Under the pieces are notes generated by a model. It made no database searches. It was given only the letters and a program-made list of their open reading frames with translations, and was not told the DNA's origin. Both the position numbers and the translations under genes were made by a program. Shown here piece after piece: positions 1 through 5,632 of a stretch of 7,258 nt of DNA (positions are counted from its first letter, which is position 1; each line of letters begins with the position of its first letter). This stretch comes from Burkholderiaceae bacterium (lineage in GTDB: Bacteria; Pseudomonadota; Gammaproteobacteria; Burkholderiales; Burkholderiaceae_C): positions 1 to 7,258 of the forward strand of contig JAISNB010000206.1 of the NCBI GenBank assembly GCA_031276435.1, read 5' to 3'.

Positions 1-2
1 AC

Positions 3-42
3 GCTCGTCATTGCGAGGGGCTTTGGCCCCGTGGCAATCCAT
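3..42 (+). repeat. REP-like dyad repeat, left-most copy
   Basis: The element starts with CGTCATTGCGAG and ends with GTGGCAATCCA. The outer arms ATTGC (10-14) and GCAAT (34-38) pair, and inside them GGGGC (17-21) pairs with GCCCC (26-30). The same start and end occur in several copies between 1625 and 2319. Repeats of this form are widespread in proteobacterial intergenic DNA, and transcripts would fold into a hairpin. No function is visible here. Confidence 0.8.
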
Positions 43-129
43 ACGGCGTTTGCGCGGGGACGCCGTTTTTTCTGGGTACGCGGGTCTGCGGCCCGCAGGG
101 GTTGCTGCAAGCGGCAAGCACCATTTTCT

Positions 130-158
130 GTAGGGGCGGGTTTGAAACCCGCCCCTAC
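130..158. repeat. Near-perfect 29-base palindrome
   Basis: A 14-base arm, GTAGGGGCGGGTTT (130-143), is followed by one central G and then its exact reverse complement (145-158). It has no T-run on either side, so it is not a standard terminator. It belongs to a different repeat family from the CGTCATTGC elements. It lies in the gene-free stretch at 1-340, in which I see nothing else I can support. Confidence 0.8.
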
Positions 159-343
159 GCGCTCGCGCGCGAGAAACCAGCGGGCAGGGATGCACACGCC
201 CCCAGAGCCTGCTGTGTAGGTACCTATGCCCCCGTGAGGTCGCCGCGCGGATGCGGCGGCGCGCGCCAGTTTCTGGCCGCGCTGCGCGTTACAGGCTGGT
301 GTTGTGTGGCACGGACGCGGGGCGCAATTGCCGGGGGACGGCC

Positions 344-391
344 AAAACAATGAGGGCGCGCTGCCCGCAGTTGCGAAGCGCAGCGCGCCCT
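344..391 (-). terminator. Rho-independent terminator of rpoH
   Basis: Just past the rpoH stop on the minus strand, a perfect 12-bp stem AGGGCGCGCTGC / GCAGCGCGCCCT (380-391 with 353-364) encloses a 15-base loop. The 3' arm is followed by CATTGTTTTGG. The T-run is short but the stem is strong and correctly placed, so this probably ends the rpoH transcript. Confidence 0.75.
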
Positions 392-418
392 GCCGGGGGC
401 TGTGTTGATGGTGGCGCT

Positions 419-1369
<951 letters not shown>

Positions 1370-1398
1370 GGTTGAGTGTCCTTCTTTCACGGTCGGGT

Positions 1399-1428
1399 AT
1401 CTTAGCACTGTGTTGGATGGAGTGCCAA
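1399..1428 (-). promoter_or_regulatory. Likely sigma-70 promoter of rpoH
   Basis: On the minus strand there is a -35 box TTGGCA (1428-1423), an 18-base spacer and a -10 box TAAGAT (1404-1399). The -10 box is preceded by TGC, giving an extended -10. Transcription would start near 1392, leaving a short leader of about 20-25 bases before the ATG at 1369. This supports the shorter RpoH start. Confidence 0.65.
1402..1428. promoter_or_regulatory. CIRCE element (HrcA operator) in front of rpoH
   Basis: The plus strand reads TTAGCACTG, nine bases, then GAGTGCCAA. The CIRCE consensus is TTAGCACTC-N9-GAGTGCTAA, so 16 of 18 arm positions match and the spacer length is exact. It covers the -35 box, the whole promoter spacer and part of the -10 box of rpoH, where bound HrcA would block RNA polymerase. 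HrcA is the repressor of groESL/dnaK-type operons in many bacteria. No hrcA gene is in this window. Confidence 0.82.
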
Positions 1429-1624
1429 AGAAGAAGTTCAGCCATTTTTGCCCTCAGGGCTTTCTTGCTTTCTTGCGCCGCGCATTGGTGGTGTGGCGCT
1501 CGCGGCTTTTGCCAGCAGTGGAAAGGCGCCATCCGGCGCGCGGGTTGCTCCTTCCGCGCCTGGCGGGCGGCATTGCTTGCGGTTTTTTTGCTGGCGGCGG
1601 TGTTGCGACTGCGGCTTGCCTTGC

Positions 1625-1660
1625 CGTCATTGCGAAAAGCGCAGCGACATGGCAATCCAT
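1625..1660 (+). repeat. REP-like dyad repeat (CGTCATTGC family), copy 2
   Basis: CGTCATTGCGAAAAGCGCAG leads to ACATGGCAATCCAT. The conserved outer arms ATTGC and GCAAT are present, while the centre has diverged from the copy at 2061. It is in the same orientation as the copies at 3 and 2061. Confidence 0.75.
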
Positions 1661-1734
1661 GAAGCAAGCGCCTCGGATGTCAAGAACGCCAAGGTGTAAA
1701 CCGAAATGCCGAAGCAGATTGCAAGACTGCAACT

Positions 1735-1770
1735 GGATTGCCACGTGCCCTGCGGGCGCTCGCAATGACG
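1735..1770 (-). repeat. REP-like dyad repeat, inverted copy 3
   Basis: GGATTGCCACGTG at the left and CGCTCGCAATGACG at the right make this the reverse orientation of the CGTCATTGC family. With the copy at 1625 it forms a head-to-head pair about 75 bases apart, similar in layout to paired REP elements. Confidence 0.75.
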
Positions 1771-1824
1771 AAAGGAAGGGATGTGCCTTGCGACATACTT
1801 CTTGCAGCACGCGCCGCCCTGCAT

Positions 1825-1838
1825 CGTCATTGCCCCTT
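1825..1838 (+). repeat. Truncated REP-like fragment
   Basis: Only the start CGTCATTGCCCCTT of the CGTCATTGC family is present, with no matching GCAATCCA end nearby. It is probably a decayed or partly deleted copy. Confidence 0.45.
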
Positions 1839-1871
1839 AGAAGAACAGGCACAGTGCATCCATATTCATTG

Positions 1872-1907
1872 CCCTCGCCTCTTCGGGGAGAGGGTAGGGT
1901 GAGGGGG
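1872..1907. repeat. CCCTC/GAGGG dyad repeat, copy A
   Basis: CCCTCGCCTC, a TTCG loop, then GGGGAGAGGG, followed by TAGGGTGAGGGGG. The arms pair with one mismatch around a stable TTCG tetraloop. This is the best example of the second repeat family; further copies are near 1930, 2136 and 2187. Confidence 0.65.
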
Positions 1908-1930
1908 ACGCGCAGCGTAAATATTCTCAT

Positions 1931-1960
1931 ACTCCTTCTCCCTAATCCCTGCGGGAGATG
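1931..1960. repeat. CCCTC/GAGGG-type repeat, degenerate copy B
   Basis: CTCCTTCTCCCTAATCCC followed by TGCGGGAGATG. TCTCCC (1938-1943) can pair with GGGAGA (1953-1958), with weaker flanks. It lies about 25 bases after copy A and is probably a diverged member of the same family. Confidence 0.4.
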
Positions 1961-2060
1961 AAATTAAATTGTCGCCCTCGCCGCATTTCACTGTTTTACT
2001 CTCGCCACTTGAGCAGAAGGTGGTGCGCAGCGCCGGGTGAGGGGACATCATATAAATCCC

Positions 2061-2095
2061 CGTCATTGCGAGGAGCGAAGCAACGCGGCAATCCA
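2061..2095 (+). repeat. REP-like dyad repeat, best-preserved copy
   Basis: CGTCATTGCGAGGAGCGAAG runs into CAACGCGGCAATCCA. This is the cleanest copy of the CGTCATTGC family in the window and can serve as its reference. Outer arms ATTGC and GCAAT pair, and the GCGAAGCAACGC centre can form a further short stem. Confidence 0.85.
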
Positions 2096-2135
2096 CTGCC
2101 TTTTGCGCTGCGCGCCGAAAGGCGGCAGCAAGACC

Positions 2136-2158
2136 CTCTCTCCCTAAAAAGGAGAGAG
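2136..2158. repeat. CCCTC/GAGGG-type dyad repeat, copy C
   Basis: A perfect 8-base inverted repeat CTCTCTCC (2136-2143) / GGAGAGAG (2151-2158) with loop CTAAAAA. It follows the CGTCATTGC copy at 2061 by about 40 bases. Confidence 0.6.
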
Positions 2159-2186
2159 TAAGGCAAGCGGCGTGTTCATAAAATGC

Positions 2187-2232
2187 CCTCGCCCCCCACC
2201 CTCCCCTTTGGGGAGGGCACGTGGCAATCCAG
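2187..2232. repeat. Fused repeat: CCCTC-family hairpin joined to a REP-like end
   Basis: A perfect 8-base inverted repeat CCCTCCCC (2199-2206) / GGGGAGGG (2210-2217) around TTT is joined directly to CACGTGGCAATCCAG, the right end of the CGTCATTGC family. The left end of that family is missing here. The junction suggests one repeat inserted into, or recombined with, the other. Confidence 0.6.
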
Positions 2233-2284
2233 TTGAGGCCTTGCAATCTGCTGCTGCGGTGTTTCGAGAAATTCAACCAATACA

Positions 2285-2319
2285 TGGATTGCCACGTTGC
2301 TGCGCTCCTCGCAATGACG
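2285..2319 (-). repeat. REP-like dyad repeat, inverted copy
   Basis: TGGATTGCCACGTTGCTGCG followed by CTCCTCGCAATGACG is the reverse complement of the reference element at 2061, with few changes. It lies about 130 bases past the end of the small membrane protein gene, so a transcript reading out of that gene would fold here. Confidence 0.8.
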
Positions 2320-2389
2320 ATGGAAAGGTGATATGCGTTTGCAATGGCATGCACGGCCGTTTTGCTGTAAGCGGCGCGCGGTGCGGCTG

Positions 2390-2414
2390 CTGTTTGCCGA
2401 TACCGGGCGGACAG
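2390..2414 (-). terminator. Possible 3' hairpin after the small membrane protein gene
   Basis: Immediately after the stop codon, CTGT...GCC...GGC...ACAG can fold into an interrupted stem (read on the plus strand as CTGTTTGCCG to GGCGGACAG). The same skeleton follows the second copy of the gene at 7114-7142 despite base changes and small indels. No strong T-run follows, so it may protect the RNA end rather than terminate. Confidence 0.35.
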
Positions 2415-2415
2415 C

Positions 2416-2604
2416 CTATCGCTTGAGCTTGTGCAATTGGGCGTCGTCGTCGGGAAGGCTGTAACTGTGTTTTTCGTGCACAAAGCTGGCGATGAGTACA
2501 AACAACGTGACCAGGGCGACGAGGACAGCAATCAGGACAAGCGTGGCGGGCTTGTCGGCAAAGGGGAAAACGGCGCTGGCGTTTTCGTAGGTGCTGATAC
2601 TCAT
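2416..2604 (-). CDS. Small single-helix membrane protein, copy 1 (complete)
   Basis: A 62-residue protein I do not recognise by name. Residues 1-18 form a short polar N-terminus. Residues about 20-42 form one strongly hydrophobic helix (TLVLIAVLVALVTLFVLIAS). The tail 43-62 is polar and charged (HEKH, PDDD, HKLKR), and the basic C-terminus suggests it faces the cytoplasm. AAGGAG lies nine bases before the ATG. It follows the SMR gene by 101 bases on the same strand, so the two are probably co-transcribed. A nearly identical copy begins beyond the right edge and ends at 7144. Of 115 aligned bases I count 5 differences, four of them silent and one Gln/Glu change, so the protein sequence is probably under selection. 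Single-helix proteins of this size often assist a transporter or membrane enzyme; that role is inference only. Confidence 0.82.
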   Translation of the reverse strand: MSISTYENASAVFPFADKPATLVLIAVLVALVTLFVLIASFVHEKHSYSLPDDDAQLHKLKR

Positions 2605-2652
2605 GGTGGAGAACTCCTTGCGATTGAAAAGTGAAAGCGGGGTGTTGCCTGC

Positions 2653-2692
2653 GGCGTCGCTCGCATGCATGGGGGCAGCAGCGGGCGACGCC
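2653..2692 (-). other. Hairpin between the SMR gene and the small membrane protein gene
   Basis: A perfect 8-base inverted repeat GGCGTCGC (2653-2660) / GCGACGCC (2685-2692) lies in the 101-base gap. No T-run follows it. If the two genes share a transcript, it could set their relative expression by pausing or RNA stability. Confidence 0.4.
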
Positions 2693-2705
2693 ATGCGCCA
2701 TGTGG

Positions 2706-3041
2706 TCATGTCGTTGCATCGAGCAGCTTCAATCCGGCGACGCCGCCGATGATCGCCGCCAGGCAAAGCCCTCGCGCCAGTCCAAGCCATTCGCCAAGCG
2801 CCAGGAAACCGTATAGCGCAACGCCCGCAGCGCCAATACCGCCCCAGATCGCGTAGGCCAAGCTGATGGGCAGCACACGGGTGGCGAGCGCCAGCAGATA
2901 CAGGCTGAGGACGATGAAAAATCCGCAATAGAGGCTCGGCCACAGACGGGTGAAGCCCGCGGTGCGGGGAAGCGCCGAGGCCCAGAGCACTTCGCAACCG
3001 CCAGCGGCAAACAAGGCCAGCCAGGCCAAATTGACATTCAT
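2706..3041 (-). CDS. gdx: Small multidrug resistance family transporter, Gdx/SugE type
   Basis: A 111-residue inner-membrane protein with four hydrophobic segments, the usual SMR length; these work as dual-topology dimers exchanging a cation for protons. The essential glutamate is E17 in GGCEVLWA. The residues that distinguish the guanidinium exporter (Gdx) branch from the Qac branch also appear to be present: W20, S46, Y63 and W66, each shifted by four from the positions I recall for Clostridium Gdx. AGFTRLWPS and LAYAIWGGIGA resemble SugE/Gdx motifs, but the usual GTAYAVWTG is SLAYAIWGG and GLKYT is ALPRT, so substrate choice may differ. AAGGAG lies nine bases before the ATG. It lies downstream of tdm in the same direction. 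Family is secure; the guanidinium substrate is not. Given its neighbours, a methylated amine or a toxic by-product is an alternative cargo. Confidence 0.85.
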   Translation of the reverse strand: MNVNLAWLALFAAGGCEVLWASALPRTAGFTRLWPSLYCGFFIVLSLYLLALATRVLPISLAYAIWGGIGAAGVALYGFLALGEWLGLARGLCLAAIIGGVAGLKLLDATT

Positions 3042-3280
3042 GTTCGTCGACTCCTTTTATCGCGCGCCGCGCCGGGATTGTCGGGCGTCAGCGTTGCTTC
3101 GGTTTTAGCCGCCTAAAAAATGCCGCTGACCACACTGGGGTTGTTTCGATGTGGGAGGGGTATCGTTCATGGGGTTCTCCATATAGGCTTGAGAGGTTGT
3201 TGTTTTGAAAATGCGAATGACGCCCTGACCAACTTCGATGTGCAGCCAATGCCGAGAGCCTCGCTTTTTCCAGGAAATCG
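3042..3280 (-). promoter_or_regulatory. Leader-like gap between tdm and the SMR gene
   Basis: This 239-base gap is long compared with the four-base tmm-tdm overlap, and its central part is AT-richer than the genes. TGACGCCC (3218-3225) and GGGCGTCA (3083-3090) are exact complements about 130 bases apart and could close a large stem. Within it, CCCACA and TGTGG flank a smaller loop, and a short ORF starts at 3170. I see no clear terminator after tdm and no clean -35/-10 pair. I compared it by eye with guanidine-I, -II and -III riboswitches and found no match. It may be a leader controlling the SMR gene. Confidence 0.35.
3105..3170 (-). CDS. Possible 21-residue leader peptide before the SMR gene
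   Basis: An ATG at 3170 is preceded by GGAG with a six-base gap, a good ribosome binding site. It opens a 21-codon frame beginning MNDTPPTSKQ, ending CGQRHFLGG and closing with TAA. It stops 63 bases before the SMR start. The protein has no membrane helix and no family I know; it is rich in Pro, Gln and Thr and ends in Gly-Gly. It could be a regulatory leader peptide, a tiny functional protein or chance. The main support is the ribosome binding site and its placement. Confidence 0.35.
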   Translation of the reverse strand: MNDTPPTSKQPQCGQRHFLGG

Positions 3281-5632
3281 TCAGGCGCGCACGCGGGTTT
3301 TCTGCGGGTCGTAGGCGGCGGCGCTGGCGGCCACCCGCGCGGGGATGCGCTTTTGCTGGCCGTCGAGTTTGCCGATTTCTACTGTTGTGCCCGGCGCGCA
3401 GTAGTCCACATCGAGTCGGCACAGGGCGATGTTGCGTCCCAGCAGCGGCGAGCGTGTGGCGCTGGTGATCACGCCCACCTGGGCGCGCCCGACGTGTACG
3501 CAGTCGCCGTGGGCAGCCGTCTCGTTGCCCTCCAGTTCCAGCCCCACCAGGCGTCGCTGGGGGTTGGCGCTGCGGCGCAGCAAGGCGTCCTTGCCGATGA
3601 AATCAGCCTGCTTGGTTTTCAGGGGGACGCAAAAGCCAATGCCCGCCTCGAAGGGATCGGTCTGGTCGTTGAATTCGTAACCGGAAAAGACCAGACCAGC
3701 CTCGATGCGCAGCATGTCCAGCGCGTGCAGGCCCAGAGGCGTCAGGCCCAATGGTTCGCCCAGTTGCCAGAGGCGTCGCCACAGTGTCATGGCGTCGTCG
3801 GGATGGCACCAGAGTTCGTAGCCCAGCTCGCCGGTGTATCCGGTGCGCGAGACCATCAACGGCGCTCCGTCGTAGTTGTCGAGGCGACCGATGAGAAAGC
3901 GAAACCAGCCCAGTTCTTCCAGCTTCGGCTGTGTTCCAGGCGTCCAGATCATCTCCTTGAGCAGGGCGCGCGCCAGCGGGCCTTGCACGGCAATGTTGTG
4001 GATTTGCCCGGAGGCGTTTTTGATCCAGGCTTTCATGCCGAGCTTGCGCGCCTGCTCGCGCAGCCAGTCGCCCGCGTAGTCTTCGCCGCCAATCCAGCGA
4101 AAGGCGTCTGTCCCCAGACGCAGCAGGGTGCCGTCGTCGAGCATACCGCCGTGCTCGTAGCACATGGCCGAGTACACCACTTGTCCGACCGCAAGTTTGC
4201 GCACGTCGCGGGTCAGGCAGTGGTCGAGCAGCGCCTCGGCGTCGGGTCCCAGCACTTCGAACTTGCGCAGGGCGGACAAATCCATCACCGCCACCTTTTC
4301 GCGGCAAGCGTGGTACTCATTGATGACGCCGTAACCCTCGAAGTGCGTTGGCGTCCAGAAGCCGCGGTAGTCGACAAACTGCCGGGTGAGGGCGGAAGTA
4401 CCGGGGTGGAAACCGCTCTCGCGGGTCAGTTGCGGGTCGGCGTCGGGGGTTTTGCGGTGGGCCATGGCGATACTGAAGCGCTCCTTTGCGCTGTAGACGC
4501 GGATGTGGATGTCGGTGGGCTGCCAGCCGTTGGCCGGGTCGATGTCGTCCGGGCAGGAGCTGCTGGCGCAGACCAGATCGGTCAACGCGCGCAGCAACAC
4601 GTAGTCGCCGGGGCGCGACCAGGGTTCGTCAAGCGTCAATTGCTGGTGCGCGTCGATTCCCGTGTTGAAGAAAAAGTTGATTGCAGGCCAGCCAGCGCGG
4701 CCTTGCACGCCATGCGCCGCCAGGGCGCGGCTGATGTTGTCGCTACAGTTGGCGTGGCCGAAGTAGCCTTGGGTTTCGTAATAGCGCGCGGTGCAGGCCA
4801 GGGCGAAGGTGTCGTGGCGGCCAACGGTGTCGCGCACCACTTCCAGCATGGGTTGCAGGTCGCGGTTGTAGAAGCGACTGTACAGGCCGGGACCTGGGTA
4901 GGCGTTGCCGTTCAAGGTGCGGGTGACGGTGGGATCCAGGTCGACTTCACGATGGGCGTCAAGAGCGCGATGGTCGAAGGCGACAAAATCCGAACACTGG
5001 CGACCGGCGACATCCAGCGCCTGGATGTATTGGCCGGTGGCGACGGTGTAGGCCTTGGCGGAGCCGGGGTGGATGGTGAATTCGTCCACCACCTCGCCCA
5101 GGGGCGCTGGCAGCGGCGGGGCAAGCGCTTGGCGCGGATTGGCGCGGTGGATGAGCAGACGCAGTTCGCTGGCTCGCGCCTGGCTGTCTACCGGCGTGAG
5201 GCCGCCGGGCGCGGCAACGATGACCAGCAGCGCCGCGCTGGCCTCGAAGGTGCGGCAAAATCCGGCGGGCGTGCCCGCCTCCCAGAGCCGTGCGGCGGCT
5301 GGCGGATGTCGGCAATCGATGCCGCGCTGCGCCAGGGCGGCGCTGACATGGGCAGTCTCGCGGCTGCCGTTGTGCAGCAGGTGGCCGATGAAGTTGGCGT
5401 CGGGGCTGGCCGTCGTCAGGCCAAGGGCGGACAGGGCGGCGCGACCGTCGGCGGCGAAGGCCAGCAGTTCAGCGGCCTGATCGCCTTCAAGATCAATGAC
5501 TTGCAGCCGGTCGCCCGCTTCCAGCGCCACCACCGTCAGAGCGCCGGGCGCGACGCGGTGGCGTTCTTGCGCGGGCGTGCGGGCGAACAGGGCAGGCTCC
5601 AAGGGGCGACTGCGCACAGGCGGCAGTTTCAC
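3281..5632 (-). CDS. tdm: Trimethylamine N-oxide demethylase (Tdm)
   Basis: Tdm converts trimethylamine N-oxide to dimethylamine and formaldehyde; known Tdm proteins join a zinc-binding DUF1989 region to a tetrahydrofolate-binding GcvT-like region. This 783-residue protein has that layout and is near the family length of about 800. Residues about 22-165 look like a first, divergent DUF1989-type half (VAPGALTVVALEAG, VIDLEGDQAAELL). Residues about 180-385 form a second half with candidate metal ligands C280, H293, C296, C355 and C360. Residues about 411-783 are aminomethyltransferase-like, with GGMLDDGTLLRL, VSRTGYTGELGYELW and GLHALDMLRIEAGLVFSGYEF. The start is GTG at 5632: it overlaps the tmm stop as GTGA and has GGAG eight bases upstream, inside tmm. 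This implies translational coupling and roughly matched amounts of the two enzymes. A longer frame reaching 5848 has no family resemblance in its added part and runs over tmm. Function is inferred from architecture and from the tmm neighbour. Confidence 0.92.
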   Translation of the reverse strand: MKLPPVRSRPLEPALFARTPAQERHRVAPGALTVVALEAGDRLQVIDLEGDQAAELLAFAADGRAALSALGLTTASPDANFIGHLLHNGSRETAHVSAALAQRGIDCRHPPAAARLWEAGTPAGFCRTFEASAALLVIVAAPGGLTPVDSQARASELRLLIHRANPRQALAPPLPAPLGEVVDEFTIHPGSAKAYTVATGQYIQALDVAGRQCSDFVAFDHRALDAHREVDLDPTVTRTLNGNAYPGPGLYSRFYNRDLQPMLEVVRDTVGRHDTFALACTARYYETQGYFGHANCSDNISRALAAHGVQGRAGWPAINFFFNTGIDAHQQLTLDEPWSRPGDYVLLRALTDLVCASSSCPDDIDPANGWQPTDIHIRVYSAKERFSIAMAHRKTPDADPQLTRESGFHPGTSALTRQFVDYRGFWTPTHFEGYGVINEYHACREKVAVMDLSALRKFEVLGPDAEALLDHCLTRDVRKLAVGQVVYSAMCYEHGGMLDDGTLLRLGTDAFRWIGGEDYAGDWLREQARKLGMKAWIKNASGQIHNIAVQGPLARALLKEMIWTPGTQPKLEELGWFRFLIGRLDNYDGAPLMVSRTGYTGELGYELWCHPDDAMTLWRRLWQLGEPLGLTPLGLHALDMLRIEAGLVFSGYEFNDQTDPFEAGIGFCVPLKTKQADFIGKDALLRRSANPQRRLVGLELEGNETAAHGDCVHVGRAQVGVITSATRSPLLGRNIALCRLDVDYCAPGTTVEIGKLDGQQKRIPARVAASAAAYDPQKTRVRA

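Larger units (their letters stand above)
1430..2389. other. Gene-free, repeat-rich spacer of about 1 kb
   Basis: No open frame here shows a recognisable protein, a convincing ribosome binding site or conserved motifs. From about 1623 to 2319 it is largely a mixture of two short dyad families: CGTCATTGCGAG...GCAATCCA elements in both orientations, and CCCTC...GAGGG elements. The part 1430-1620 contains no repeat I recognise. Read on the minus strand it is A/G-rich and gives Lys/Ala/Pro-rich low-complexity translations, which may be a decayed gene end or simply non-coding DNA. No tRNA, rRNA or transposase signature was seen. Confidence 0.7.

Noticed and set aside
1370..1408. Longer RpoH start at 1408
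   Set aside because: That ATG lies inside the CIRCE/promoter region and upstream of the likely transcription start. The ATG at 1369 has a ribosome binding site.
1454..1930. A 158-codon minus-strand frame in the spacer, with a Pro/Lys/Arg-rich end
   Set aside because: Much of it translates the repeat elements at 1625-1907. No ribosome binding site or conserved segment was seen, so I could not support it as a gene or a pseudogene.
1623..2319. Possible CRISPR array
   Set aside because: The repeats are palindromic, vary in sequence and spacing, and occur in both orientations, unlike the regular direct repeats and spacers of CRISPR.
3251..3270. Small GC stem followed by CTTTTT on the plus strand near the tdm end
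   Set aside because: The stem is only about four base pairs and points the wrong way for tdm, with no plus-strand gene to terminate.
3042..3280. Guanidine riboswitch ahead of the Gdx-type gene
   Set aside because: I looked for the paired ACGR loops of guanidine-II and the conserved blocks of guanidine-I and -III and did not find them. Only a covariance search could settle it fully.
3171..3422. Upstream extension of the 21-codon leader ORF into a 105-codon frame
   Set aside because: The extension mostly overlaps the 3' end of tdm in another frame, without a ribosome binding site or motif; only the internal ATG at 3170 has good start signals.
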